Notes under the pieces: model-generated
Database searches by the model: none
The model's input: the letters and a program-made list of their open reading frames with translations, nothing else
Told to the model about the DNA's origin: nothing
Assembly (NCBI RefSeq): GCF_001591105.1
Contig: NZ_BCUD01000024.1
Span: 1-46,313, forward strand
Direction of reading: 5' to 3'
Length of the DNA stretch: 46,313 bases
Source: Vibrio nereis NBRC 15637
GTDB lineage: Bacteria; Pseudomonadota; Gammaproteobacteria; Enterobacterales; Vibrionaceae
Translations under genes and position numbers: made by a program
Part shown: one piece after another, positions 25,508 through 34,079 of the stretch
Position numbering within the stretch: the stretch's first letter is position 1
Layout of the letters: every line of letters starts with the position of its first letter

Positions 25508-26047
25508 TTATGCGAGTGCTTCTAGCTCAGCTAGAACTTCTTCCGCCCATTCAATCCAAGCTTGACGAATCAACAAGTTACGACGAAGTGTGAGTCGCTC
25601 AAAGCGTTGTTGTTTGTCTAACGTTGCTGGCGTTGAGTAGTACGCGTTTTCAATTTCTTGGTAATGCGCCACTAATCTGCGAGATTCTTCTACGAGCTCT
25701 GCTAGCTGCACTCGGTATGGTTCTGATGGTTGAACAGCACATGCCATCAATTTCGCAGAAAACTCATCGCGAACTGTTGGGTGCGCAGTCGGTTGATCAA
25801 ACCATTCACCAAGAGCTGTGCGGCCTGCGTCAGTAATTGAGTAAACTTTTCGGTCTGGTTTACCTTCCTGAGGTTCTAGCACACAAGTGACTAAGTCATG
25901 CTGAGCCATCTTATTTAGCTCGCGATACACTTGCTGGTGGCTGGCTTTCCAGAAGTAACCGATAGTAGCAGAAAATTCTTTGGTGATATCGTAACCAGTT
26001 GCATCGCGTGTGCTCAGAACGGTTAGAATTACGTGTGGTAATGACAT
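25508..26047 (-). CDS. aphA: PadR-family quorum-sensing regulator AphA
   Basis: In vibrios AphA is the master regulator at low cell density, opposing LuxR/HapR/OpaR and activating virulence or biofilm genes. The 179-residue protein has an N-terminal PadR winged helix (MSLPHVILTVLSTRDATGYDITKEFSATIGYFWKASHQQVYRELNKM..., about 1-90) and a C-terminal antiparallel coiled-coil dimerisation region (about 110-179). Length and the position next to ppc match the known V. cholerae gene. The ribosome binding site (GAAG) is weak, which would suit post-transcriptional control by the Qrr small RNAs. It is transcribed away from ppc, after the ppc terminator, and converges on cysE. Confidence 0.93.
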   Translation of the reverse strand: MSLPHVILTVLSTRDATGYDITKEFSATIGYFWKASHQQVYRELNKMAQHDLVTCVLEPQEGKPDRKVYSITDAGRTALGEWFDQPTAHPTVRDEFSAKLMACAVQPSEPYRVQLAELVEESRRLVAHYQEIENAYYSTPATLDKQQRFERLTLRRNLLIRQAWIEWAEEVLAELEALA

Positions 26048-26426
26048 GTCTTCAATCCAAATTGGTCAATAAACTTCAAATAAATCTGCTTAGGTACTGT
26101 TGTGCTTCTATGGCACTTGTCATCAGTAAAAAATTTTAAGCAGTGCCAACAATGTTGGCCATGTCACCTTAAAAAGCCGTTTATCACCTAGATCGAGACT
26201 TCATGTTTCTCGAGGCGCTGTACTATGAGTTTTGTTATTAGTGGTACAGCAGGCGAGTAGTATATCTAAATAATAAGCATAAAGTAGAATAGACGGACAA
26301 AATAGACCGAAAAAATTATAATTATCTTAATATTTTTATGTTTTAGATATTAAGTTCGATGTTGTGGTTTTTTATGTCCCACTAGTGGTGATTGTATCTA
26401 CAATTTAAGTGTGGGCGTTGTGGGAT
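26048..26426 (-). promoter_or_regulatory. aphA upstream/leader region with several inverted repeats
   Basis: No gene lies here. On the side nearest aphA are GCCAAC-AAT-GTTGGC (26145-26159), TCGAGA-N9-TCTCGA (26193-26213) and GCTGTAC-N20-GTACAGC (26217-26250). Further up is an A/T-rich palindrome CTTAATAT-N13-ATATTAAG (26326-26354). In vibrios aphA is repressed by the LuxR-type regulator, autoregulated, and activated by Qrr RNAs pairing with its leader. The transcript strand holds GUUGGC, complementary to the GCCAAC of the conserved Qrr core as I remember it. Which repeats are operators and which are RNA hairpins is not decided. Confidence 0.5.
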
Positions 26427-26462
26427 AAAAAGAAGGTTGGCACAGGGGCCAACCTTCTTTTT
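26427..26462 (-). terminator. ppc terminator
   Basis: Perfect 15-bp stem AAAAAGAAGGTTGGC (26427-26441) / GCCAACCTTCTTTTT (26448-26462) with a 6-nt loop, 18 bp after the ppc stop. Confidence 0.93.
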
Positions 26463-26479
26463 GGTGATTCAATGGAGTC

Positions 26480-29113
26480 TTAACCTGTATTTCGCATACC
26501 AGCCGCGATACCTGCAATAGTCACCATTAAAGCTTCTTCGAGCTCATTAGACGTCTCTTCGGTCTGGCGAGTACGGTATAAGAGTTCGGCCTGGAGCATG
26601 TTCAAGGGCTCTACGTAAATATTACGTAGGCGGATAGACTCCTGCCCCCAAGGGTCGCTCTGCATCAAGTTCTCGTTGTTTTCTACATTCAGCACCGTTT
26701 TGATGTCTTTCTGTAGTTGAGCGCGCAGACGATCGCCCAGCGGTAACAGTTCTGGATCGGCGAGGCGCTCATCGTAGTAACGAGAAATCTCGATATTACA
26801 CTTGCTATACACCATTTCGAGCATGCCTAGGCGAGTCGAGAAGAATGGCCATTCACGGCACATTTCTTCCAGCAATGCTTGCTGGCCTTGGTCAACAGAG
26901 TATTGAATGGCTTCGCCAGCCCCCAGCCATGCTGGCAGAACAAGACGGTTTTGGCTCCATGAGAAAATCCAAGGGATAGCTCGTAGGCTTTCCACTCCCC
27001 CTTTAGGGTTACGTTTGGCCGGACGAGAACCCAAAGGCAATTTACCTAACTCTAGTTCCGGTGTAGCTTGGCGGAAATAAGGCACGAAGTCAGGTTCGCC
27101 GCGCACTACCTTACGGTAGGCCTCACAGCTGACGTCTGACAGCACATTCATCAGGTTACGCCATTCTTGTTTTGGCTCTGGTGGCGGCAATAGGTTGGCC
27201 TCTAGGATGGCGCTCGCGTACAGGTTGAAACTGTTCACCGCTACTTCAGGTAGACCAAGCTTAAAGCGGATCATTTCCCCTTGTTCGGTCACGCGCAGAC
27301 CACCTTTAAGGCTCTTCGGTGGCTGAGAAAGTAGGGCTGCGTGGGCAGGAGCACCGCCGCGACCAATCGTACCGCCGCGACCGTGGAATAAGGTCAGCTC
27401 AATGCCGGCTTCTTCCGCGACATTCACCAACGATTCCATCGCGTGGTATTGCGCCCAACCAGCCGACATCACGCCCGCATCTTTGGCTGAATCTGAATAG
27501 CCAATCATGACCATCTGGTGGTTTTGAATAAAGCCACGGTATAGGTCGATGTTCATCAGTTGCGTGATCACCGATTCTGCGTTGTTTAAGTCTTCTAGGG
27601 TTTCGAACAGAGGACACACGTCCATGCGGTACGGGCAGCCTGACTCTTGTAGGAGTAAGTGTACTGCGAGCACATCTGACGCGGTGCGAGCCATTGAAAT
27701 CACGTAAGCACCAAAGGCTTCGCGCGGCTGAAGAGCAATAATCTTACAGGTGTCTAAAACCTCTTTAACCGGCTCTGATGGTTCCCAATCACGCGGTAGC
27801 AGTGGACGCTTCGATGCCAGCTCATTGGTTAAGAAGGCGATCTTGTCTTGCTCGCTCCACTGATCGTAGTCACCAATGCCTAGGTAGCGGGTTAGCTCTG
27901 ACAGTACATCTGAATGACGAGTGCTTTCTTGACGGATATCCAAGCGAACCAGGTGAACACCGAACGCTTTAATTCGGCGCAGGGTATCAAGCAGTGAGCC
28001 ATCGGCGATGATGCCCATGCCGCACTCATGCAAAGACTGGTAACATGCGTACAGCGGTTCCCACAACTGTTCTACACGTTGTAGAGGCGCTTTCACTGCC
28101 AGTTTTTGTCCGTTTACTTTTGCGTCCAGAATTTCTTTGGTTTCTGTCAGCAGAGAACGTAGCCCTTTTAATACCGCGCGGTAAGGTTCGTGCTCATTGT
28201 CACCAGCTAATGCGCGAACTGCTTCGTTGCAGCGCGTCATTGACAGTTCGCTGACCAGCTCATTCACATCATTGAGATAAAGATCCGCCGCTTTCCAACG
28301 CGACAGCAGCATGACTTCACGGGTCACAGTATGTGTGACGAATGGGTTGCCGTCTCGGTCACCGCCCATCCATGATGAGAAGTGAACAGGGCGCGCATCG
28401 ATCGGTAGGCCTTCATCCAAGTAGTCTTTTAGGCGGCCATCCATTTCACGCAGGAAGTCAGGTACCGCTTCCCACAGCGAGTTTTCAACCACCGCGAAAC
28501 CCCATTTGGCTTCGTCTAGTGGGGTTGGGCGTTGCTTACGAATGGTGTCGGAATGCCACCCCTGAGCGATAAGCTGTTCTAAGCGACGTTCCGTCTTTTG
28601 ACGTTCTTTGACTGACAGGTCACCCAGCTCCAGTTTAGATAAGCACTCATTGATTTTGACCAGCTTGTTGATCATGGTACGTCGAGTGATCTCGGTTGGG
28701 TGTGCGGTGAGAACCAGTTCAATATTGAGATCACGGACGGCTTGTGCGGTATCCAGTTTGCTGATTTTATTTTCGCTTAATTTTGCAAACAGAGAATTGA
28801 TGGCATCTGGTTCGCAGACGTGAGCATCGCAGTGACGAGAGATAGTATGGTACTGCTCTGCCATGTTGGTCAGGTTTAGAAATTGGTTGAAAGCATGAGC
28901 AACCGGGGTCAGTTGATCATTTGGCAGGTGCTTAATTTCTTCAATTAAGCTCTCCCTGTCGGCTTCATTTCCAGAGAGAGCGGATTTAGAAAGTTTACGA
29001 ATCGTTTCTACCTTCTCTAGAAGTTCTTCACCATGTGCGTCCTTGATGGTGTTCCCGAGCAAATGTCCAAGCATGCTCACATTGCTTCTGAGTGCAGAGT
29101 ATTTCTCATTCAT
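26480..29113 (-). CDS. ppc: Phosphoenolpyruvate carboxylase Ppc
   Basis: Anaplerotic carboxylation of PEP to oxaloacetate. The 877-residue protein contains the family hallmarks: VLTAHPTEITRRTM with the catalytic His, FSSWMGGDRDGNPFVT, VMIGYSDSAKDAG with the conserved Lys, FHGRGGTIGRGGAP, and the conserved C-terminus AGMRNTG. The open frame extends 11 codons upstream, but the ATG at 29113 (MNEKYSALRSNVSMLG) matches family N-termini and has an AGGA ribosome binding site about 9 nt upstream. Monocistronic, with a terminator. Feeds the C4 pool used by frd and the aspartate-family enzymes nearby. Confidence 0.97.
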   Translation of the reverse strand: MNEKYSALRSNVSMLGHLLGNTIKDAHGEELLEKVETIRKLSKSALSGNEADRESLIEEIKHLPNDQLTPVAHAFNQFLNLTNMAEQYHTISRHCDAHVCEPDAINSLFAKLSENKISKLDTAQAVRDLNIELVLTAHPTEITRRTMINKLVKINECLSKLELGDLSVKERQKTERRLEQLIAQGWHSDTIRKQRPTPLDEAKWGFAVVENSLWEAVPDFLREMDGRLKDYLDEGLPIDARPVHFSSWMGGDRDGNPFVTHTVTREVMLLSRWKAADLYLNDVNELVSELSMTRCNEAVRALAGDNEHEPYRAVLKGLRSLLTETKEILDAKVNGQKLAVKAPLQRVEQLWEPLYACYQSLHECGMGIIADGSLLDTLRRIKAFGVHLVRLDIRQESTRHSDVLSELTRYLGIGDYDQWSEQDKIAFLTNELASKRPLLPRDWEPSEPVKEVLDTCKIIALQPREAFGAYVISMARTASDVLAVHLLLQESGCPYRMDVCPLFETLEDLNNAESVITQLMNIDLYRGFIQNHQMVMIGYSDSAKDAGVMSAGWAQYHAMESLVNVAEEAGIELTLFHGRGGTIGRGGAPAHAALLSQPPKSLKGGLRVTEQGEMIRFKLGLPEVAVNSFNLYASAILEANLLPPPEPKQEWRNLMNVLSDVSCEAYRKVVRGEPDFVPYFRQATPELELGKLPLGSRPAKRNPKGGVESLRAIPWIFSWSQNRLVLPAWLGAGEAIQYSVDQGQQALLEEMCREWPFFSTRLGMLEMVYSKCNIEISRYYDERLADPELLPLGDRLRAQLQKDIKTVLNVENNENLMQSDPWGQESIRLRNIYVEPLNMLQAELLYRTRQTEETSNELEEALMVTIAGIAAGMRNTG

Positions 29114-29370
29114 TGTCATCCTGCCTTGTAAAAAAATTACATCCAATGTTCTTTTGTTGATGCTCCAATCTAGCTAAAAATGTCGCGCCGAGTCAATTAT
29201 CGCATGCAAAGTTTGCAAATATTGTTCAATTTGGAGTGGTTTAAATATGCCACCGTTTTGACTAAATTATGTTGAAAATTTATTACAAAATTAAATAGAG
29301 CTGATGTTACGCTGAACCATAGATTGGTTGTCGAACTAATTATGCTGTTGTGGCTGCCCCAATGCGGAGA

Positions 29371-29400
29371 AATTAAAAGAGGGGCGAAGAGAGGCCCCCT
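29371..29400 (-). terminator. argE terminator (probable)
   Basis: Short GC stem GGGGC (29381-29385) / GCCCC (29394-29398) with an 8-nt loop. On the minus strand it is followed by TCTTTTAATTT, just after the argE stop. Confidence 0.65.
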
Positions 29401-29412
29401 TGAAGGTGAGCA

Positions 29413-30549
29413 CTAAAAGCAGTACTTATACATGGCTTTTGAAAGAATATTGATGGTTGGGTCAATAAACTCAAAGGCTAAGAACTCATCCGGCTGATGA
29501 GCTTGATCTATCGAGCCTGGCCCGAGTACCAGTGTTGGGCACAGCTCCTGTAGGAATGGCGCTTCCGTACAGTAGTTGACGGTTTGTGAGTCCGTTCCAC
29601 AGATGTCTTCGACACCACCGATAAATGGGTGGTCGTGCTGACACTCAAATCCTGGGATGGCTTCATGCAACGGAACGACTTTGACCCGTCCTGGCCACTT
29701 GGCTTCGACTTCTTTGAGTGCTCCTCTCAACATATTGTCTAACCCATCTAAGCTGATCCCAGGCAGTGGGCGAACATCGTAGTGCAGCTCGCAGCAACCA
29801 CAAATTCGGTTAGGGCTATCTCCACCATGAATATGACCTAAGTTCATCGTAGGGTTTGGGATCGCAAATCCCGGGTGGTGGTACTCTTTGATCAACTTGT
29901 CTCGTAGCTGCATGAGCGCAAACATCACTTCATGCATGATCTCAATCGCGTTGACGCCCAGCGATGGATCAGATGAGTGGCCAGATTTTCCCGTAATGCG
30001 GATGGCATTGGCAACGTGGCCTTTGTGGCCGCGAATTGGGACTAAGCTGGTGGGCTCACCGATAATGCAGTAGTCCGGTTTAAAAGGCGCATTTTGAGTA
30101 AAATGACGCGCGCCGAGCATGGTGGTTTCTTCATCGCAGGTAGCCAACACATAAAGCGGCTTGGTTTGTTTGCTCCAATCCACTTTTTTTACTGCTTCAA
30201 TGATAAAGGCAAAGTAGCCCTTCATATCCGCGGTGCCTAAGCCATAAAAGCGATTGTCCGCTTCGGTTAGGGCATGGGGATCAAAATTCCAGCGTCCTTC
30301 ATCAAATGGCACCGTATCACTGTGCCCCGCCAACAGCAGTCCACCTTCACCGCTGCCTTTCTTGGCAACTAAGTTTTGTTTGCCCGCTTCGACTTCCGTT
30401 ACTTCAACCTCAAAGCCGACATCTTTCAGCCAAGTGGCGAGTTTTTCAATAACTTGCGCGTTCCCTTCATCCCAACTTGGATCCGTAGAGCTAATAGATG
30501 AGGTAGAAATCAGGCCGCTATAGACCTCTTTGAAACTGGGTAATTGCAT
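29413..30549 (-). CDS. argE: Acetylornithine deacetylase ArgE
   Basis: Hydrolyses N2-acetylornithine to ornithine, the linear route of arginine synthesis. The 378-residue M20 metallopeptidase-fold protein has metal ligands in AGHSDTVP, the bridging Asp in GTADMKG, the catalytic base pair in ATCDEETTMLGARH, IGEPTS, and a late histidine in DQAHQPDEFL. The SGHSSDPSLGVNAIEIM segment belongs to the dimerisation/lid domain. The ribosome binding site is weak. Divergent from argCBG with ARG-box-like sequence between. The presence of a separate acetyltransferase domain fused to ArgH agrees with a linear, ArgE-using pathway. Confidence 0.95.
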   Translation of the reverse strand: MQLPSFKEVYSGLISTSSISSTDPSWDEGNAQVIEKLATWLKDVGFEVEVTEVEAGKQNLVAKKGSGEGGLLLAGHSDTVPFDEGRWNFDPHALTEADNRFYGLGTADMKGYFAFIIEAVKKVDWSKQTKPLYVLATCDEETTMLGARHFTQNAPFKPDYCIIGEPTSLVPIRGHKGHVANAIRITGKSGHSSDPSLGVNAIEIMHEVMFALMQLRDKLIKEYHHPGFAIPNPTMNLGHIHGGDSPNRICGCCELHYDVRPLPGISLDGLDNMLRGALKEVEAKWPGRVKVVPLHEAIPGFECQHDHPFIGGVEDICGTDSQTVNYCTEAPFLQELCPTLVLGPGSIDQAHQPDEFLAFEFIDPTINILSKAMYKYCF

Positions 30550-30594
30550 AATTAGTTCACGTTCCCTGTTGACATAAATTCATTAAGAAGGTAA

Positions 30595-30633
30595 AACACA
30601 TAATAAATCAGTTTTAATGAATAAAAAACCATT
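30595..30633. promoter_or_regulatory. Pair of ArgR-type boxes between argE and argC
   Basis: Two 18-bp imperfect ARG boxes 21 bp apart, the normal ArgR spacing. Box 1 (30595-30612) has the right half AATCA (30606-30610). Box 2 (30616-30633) has the consensus left half TGAAT (30618-30622), then AAAA, then AACCA. They lie in an A/T-rich tract between divergent starts. Each box is only a partial match to TGAATwwwwATTCA. Confidence 0.55.
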
Positions 30634-30704
30634 AAGTCTGTGTTTTGGTAAATTTGTAGTCACTATAGTGGTGGCTTTTTTTCAACAAAAAACGGATGTC
30701 TGAA

Positions 30705-31709
30705 ATGCTAAAAACCACCATCATTGGCGCAAGTGGATACACAGGAGCAGAACTGGCTCTTATGGTTCACAAACACCCTGAACTTACGCTATCAGGTTTG
30801 TATGTCTCCGCCAACAGTGTCGATGCAGGTAAAAGCATTTCTGAGCTTCATCGTAAGCTGACCGGGCTTGTTGATGAGCCGGTACAGCCGTTAACGAATG
30901 TTGAACAAGTAGCCAAAAGCAGTGACGTAGTGTTTTTAGCGACGGCTCACGAAGTTAGCCACGACTTAGCTCAACAGTTTTTAGAGCAGGAATGTCAGGT
31001 GTTTGATTTGTCAGGTGCGTTCCGTGTTAAGCAAGAAGGTTTTTACCCTAAATATTACGGCTTTTCGCATAAGTATGACGTTTTATTGGATAACTCCGCA
31101 TACGGCTTGGTGGAATGGAACGCTGAGGGTATCAAACAAAGCCCATTAATCGCGGTTCCAGGTTGCTACCCAACCGCGTCGCAACTGGCCATTAAACCGT
31201 TGTTAGAAAGTGGCTTAATCGACACGGCGCAGTGGCCTGTCATTAACGCGACCAGCGGTGTGAGTGGTGCAGGGCGCAAGGCGACAATGAACAACAGTTT
31301 TTGTGAAGTCAGCCTGAAGCCATATGGTGTGTTTAGCCACCGCCATCAACCAGAAATTGCGACGCATCTGGGCTGTGATGTCATCTTCACACCACATTTG
31401 GGCAACTTTAAACGCGGCATCTTAGCGACTATCACAATGAAGTTGGCTCAAGGTGCGACAGAGCAACAAGTGAATGCGGCGTTTGAATCGGCTTATCAAG
31501 GTAAGCCTGCGGTTCGCCTTCTAGGTGATGAGCTGCCAACGATTCAAAACGTTGAGAATACACCTTTCTGCGATATTGGCTGGAAGGTTCAAGGCGAGCA
31601 CATCATCGTAGTGTCTGCGATTGATAACTTGCTAAAAGGTGCATCGAGTCAAGCGATGCAATGTTTAAACATCCACTTCGGATTTCCAGAATTAACTGCC
31701 CTTGTATAA
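30705..31709 (+). CDS. argC: N-acetyl-gamma-glutamyl-phosphate reductase ArgC
   Basis: NADPH-dependent third step of arginine synthesis. The 334-residue protein has the dinucleotide loop IGASGYTGAE (7-16), catalytic Cys154 in AVPGCYPTA, NATSGVSGAGRKA, and HRHQPEIATHLG, and is collinear with E. coli ArgC. An ATG three codons upstream (30696) is possible, but the start at 30705 has GGA at a better distance and matches the E. coli N-terminus. First gene of argCBG; argB follows after 23 bp. Confidence 0.96.
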   Translation: MLKTTIIGASGYTGAELALMVHKHPELTLSGLYVSANSVDAGKSISELHRKLTGLVDEPVQPLTNVEQVAKSSDVVFLATAHEVSHDLAQQFLEQECQVFDLSGAFRVKQEGFYPKYYGFSHKYDVLLDNSAYGLVEWNAEGIKQSPLIAVPGCYPTASQLAIKPLLESGLIDTAQWPVINATSGVSGAGRKATMNNSFCEVSLKPYGVFSHRHQPEIATHLGCDVIFTPHLGNFKRGILATITMKLAQGATEQQVNAAFESAYQGKPAVRLLGDELPTIQNVENTPFCDIGWKVQGEHIIVVSAIDNLLKGASSQAMQCLNIHFGFPELTALV

Positions 31710-31732
31710 GCAAGCCGGCAAAGGAAAAAGTG

Positions 31733-32524
31733 ATGACAGATAACAATCAAACTCCATTAGTGATCAAATTAGGCGGTGCTGCACTGTCGTGTACTGAGAC
31801 TCTAAGCAAGGTATTTGGCGCTGTAGCGCAATACCAAAAGCAGGCTCAGCGACGAATTGTGATCGTCCACGGAGGAGGTTATCTGGTGGACGATCTAATG
31901 AACAATCTTCAGCTGAAAACAGTGAAGAAAGATGGTCTACGTGTAACACCTTACGAGCAAATTGGTGTCATTGCGGGAGCGCTAGCAGGGACAGCAAACA
32001 AAATGCTGCAAGGCCAAGCAATCAAAGATGGTTTGAACGCCGTGGGTCTGAGCCTTGCCGATGGTGGTTTGTGTCAGGTGACTGAGCTTGACCCAGAGCT
32101 CGGTGCGGTCGGTAAAGCAACGCCGGGTAAATCGGATGTTTTGCAAGCTATTTTGTCGACAGGCGCGTTGCCCATCATCAGCTCAATTGGTCTAACCGAC
32201 AATGGCCAAATGATGAACGTTAACGCAGACCAAGCGGCGGTAGCCGTTGCTGGGGCTTTGGATGCTGAACTGGTTTTACTGTCTGATGTAAGCGGTGTGC
32301 TAGATGGCAAAGGCCATTTGATCAAAAGCCTCAACCATTCGCAAGCGGAAGCCCTAATTAAAGGCCACGTGATTACCGACGGCATGATCGTCAAAGTGAA
32401 TGCAGCGCTAGAAGCGGCAAACGACCTAGGTCGCCCGATTGAAGTCGCGACATGGCGCTACCCCGAGAAGCTCGCTGAGCTATTCGCTGGACAAAGTATT
32501 GGAACTCAATTCTTACCGCAGTAA
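31733..32524 (+). CDS. argB: Acetylglutamate kinase ArgB
   Basis: Phosphorylates N-acetylglutamate, second step of arginine synthesis. The 263-residue protein has the amino-acid-kinase motifs VIKLGGAAL near the N-terminus, VIVHGGGYLVDDLM, and NVNADQAAVAVAGALDAELVLLSDVSGVL. The short N-terminus (no extra helix) suggests the non-arginine-inhibited E. coli type. The frame extends 24 codons upstream into argC, but the start at 31733 has an AAGGAAAAAG ribosome binding site. argG follows after 85 bp. Confidence 0.96.
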   Translation: MTDNNQTPLVIKLGGAALSCTETLSKVFGAVAQYQKQAQRRIVIVHGGGYLVDDLMNNLQLKTVKKDGLRVTPYEQIGVIAGALAGTANKMLQGQAIKDGLNAVGLSLADGGLCQVTELDPELGAVGKATPGKSDVLQAILSTGALPIISSIGLTDNGQMMNVNADQAAVAVAGALDAELVLLSDVSGVLDGKGHLIKSLNHSQAEALIKGHVITDGMIVKVNAALEAANDLGRPIEVATWRYPEKLAELFAGQSIGTQFLPQ

Positions 32525-32609
32525 GCGTTAAGAGATAAATATAAAACAAATAGGATGTACCCGTAGCACTGACCGCCAAGCGCAGCGCCGGGATTTTGGA
32601 GAAAAGAAC

Positions 32610-33824
32610 ATGAGCAAAGTTGAAGTAAATAAAGTAGTTGTCGCGTACTCTGGCGGTCTGGATACCTCAGTAATCATTCCATGGCTGAAAGAGAACTATG
32701 ACTGTGAAGTGGTGGCGTTTGTTGCCGATGTCGGCCAAGGCGATGAAGAGCTGATTGGTATCGAAGACAAAGCGAAAGCGTCAGGTGCTTCGGAGTGTTA
32801 TGTTGTCGACCTTAAAGAAGAGATGGTGGCAGATTACATCTACCCGACCTTAAAAACAGGCGCTTACTATGAAGGTAAATACCTGCTAGGTACGTCGATG
32901 GCGCGTCCAATCATCGCTAAAGCACAAGTAGAAGTTGCGCGTAAAGTAGGTGCAGACGCACTATGTCACGGTTGTACAGGTAAAGGTAACGACCAGGTTC
33001 GTTTTGAAGGTGCATTTGCAGCACTTGCACCTGACTTACACGTGATTGCTCCTTGGCGTGAGTGGGATCTAGTAAGCCGTGAAGAATGTTTGGATTACCT
33101 AGCGGAGCGTAACATCCCGTGTAGCGCGTCACTCACCAAAATCTACTCGCGTGATGCGAACGCATGGCACATCTCTACAGAAGGCGGCGTTCTGGAAGAC
33201 ACTTGGAATGCGCCGAACGAAGATTGCTGGGTGTGGACGGTGGATCCTGAGCAAGCACCAAATGAAGCGGAGTATGTCACTCTGCAAGTAGAACAAGGTG
33301 AAGTTGTGGCGGTTGATGGCGAGAAAATGACGCCATACAACACGCTGGTTTACCTAAATGAAAAAGGCTCGAAGCACGGTGTTGGTCGTATCGATATCGT
33401 AGAAAACCGTCTGGTTGGCATGAAATCTCGCGGTTGTTACGAAACTCCGGGAGGCACCATTATCATGGAAGCACTGCGTGCGGTTGAGCAATTGGTGCTG
33501 GACAAGTCGGCGTTTGAATTCCGTGAAGAGTTGGGCGTTAAAGCCTCGCACCTCGTGTACGATGGTCGTTGGTTCACACCGCTATGTAACTCCATCCTAG
33601 CGGCAACAGAAGAGCTGGCGAAAGACGTGAACGGTGAAGTTGTGGTTAAACTTTACAAAGGCCAAGCGACAGTGACTCAGAAACGTTCAGACAACAGCCT
33701 GTACTCAGAAGAGTTTGCAACGTTCGGTGATGATGATGTTTACGATCACAGCCATGCGGGTGGTTTCATCCGTCTTTACTCACTGTCTAGCCGCATCCGT
33801 GCGCTAAACAGTCAGAAGAAGTAA
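32610..33824 (+). CDS. argG: Argininosuccinate synthase ArgG
   Basis: ATP-dependent condensation of citrulline and aspartate. The 404-residue protein has the pyrophosphate-binding P-loop AYSGGLDTS (12-20), TSMARPIIAK, HGCTGKGNDQVRFE, and the YETPGG and ALRAVEQL segments. It is the ~400-residue type common in bacteria, not the longer E. coli form (447). GGAG ribosome binding site before the ATG. Downstream of argB in the same operon, and closed by a strong terminator before argH, which is unlike the read-through argCBGH arrangement often described. Confidence 0.96.
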   Translation: MSKVEVNKVVVAYSGGLDTSVIIPWLKENYDCEVVAFVADVGQGDEELIGIEDKAKASGASECYVVDLKEEMVADYIYPTLKTGAYYEGKYLLGTSMARPIIAKAQVEVARKVGADALCHGCTGKGNDQVRFEGAFAALAPDLHVIAPWREWDLVSREECLDYLAERNIPCSASLTKIYSRDANAWHISTEGGVLEDTWNAPNEDCWVWTVDPEQAPNEAEYVTLQVEQGEVVAVDGEKMTPYNTLVYLNEKGSKHGVGRIDIVENRLVGMKSRGCYETPGGTIIMEALRAVEQLVLDKSAFEFREELGVKASHLVYDGRWFTPLCNSILAATEELAKDVNGEVVVKLYKGQATVTQKRSDNSLYSEEFATFGDDDVYDHSHAGGFIRLYSLSSRIRALNSQKK

Positions 33825-33858
33825 CGCTCTGTAAATACTGACTTCTTGCTACTCGATC

Positions 33859-33894
33859 AAGCCCACCTGTTCTCAGGTGGGCTTTGTCATTTTT
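33859..33894 (+). terminator. argCBG terminator
   Basis: Perfect 11-bp stem AAGCCCACCTG (33859-33869) / CAGGTGGGCTT (33874-33884), 4-nt loop, and a T-rich tail; 34 nt after the argG stop. Confidence 0.9.
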
Positions 33895-33921
33895 AGCGTA
33901 CAGAAAACTGAACGAATTTGT

Positions 33922-34028
33922 CATGAATAAATATGTAAAAATAATGAATTAATACTTTATTTTTGTCTGAAATTGCCGTAACTTTGAACCATCAAAAAAT
34001 ACTGAATTCAATTCAGAGATTGTATAGT
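33922..34028 (+). promoter_or_regulatory. argH promoter region with ArgR-type boxes
   Basis: Two ARG-box-like units with consensus left halves TGAAT at 33924-33928 and 33945-33949, exactly 21 bp apart. A separate near-perfect palindrome CTGAATT-C-AATTCAG lies at 34002-34016. A -10-like TATAGT (34023-34028) sits 17 bp after a weak -35 at 34000-34005 that overlaps the palindrome. This suggests argH has its own ArgR-repressed promoter. Confidence 0.6.
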
Positions 34029-34079
34029 CAACATCGCTGTCAGTAACAGCAGCGAACACTGGTAATCAGGAGAAACGCG

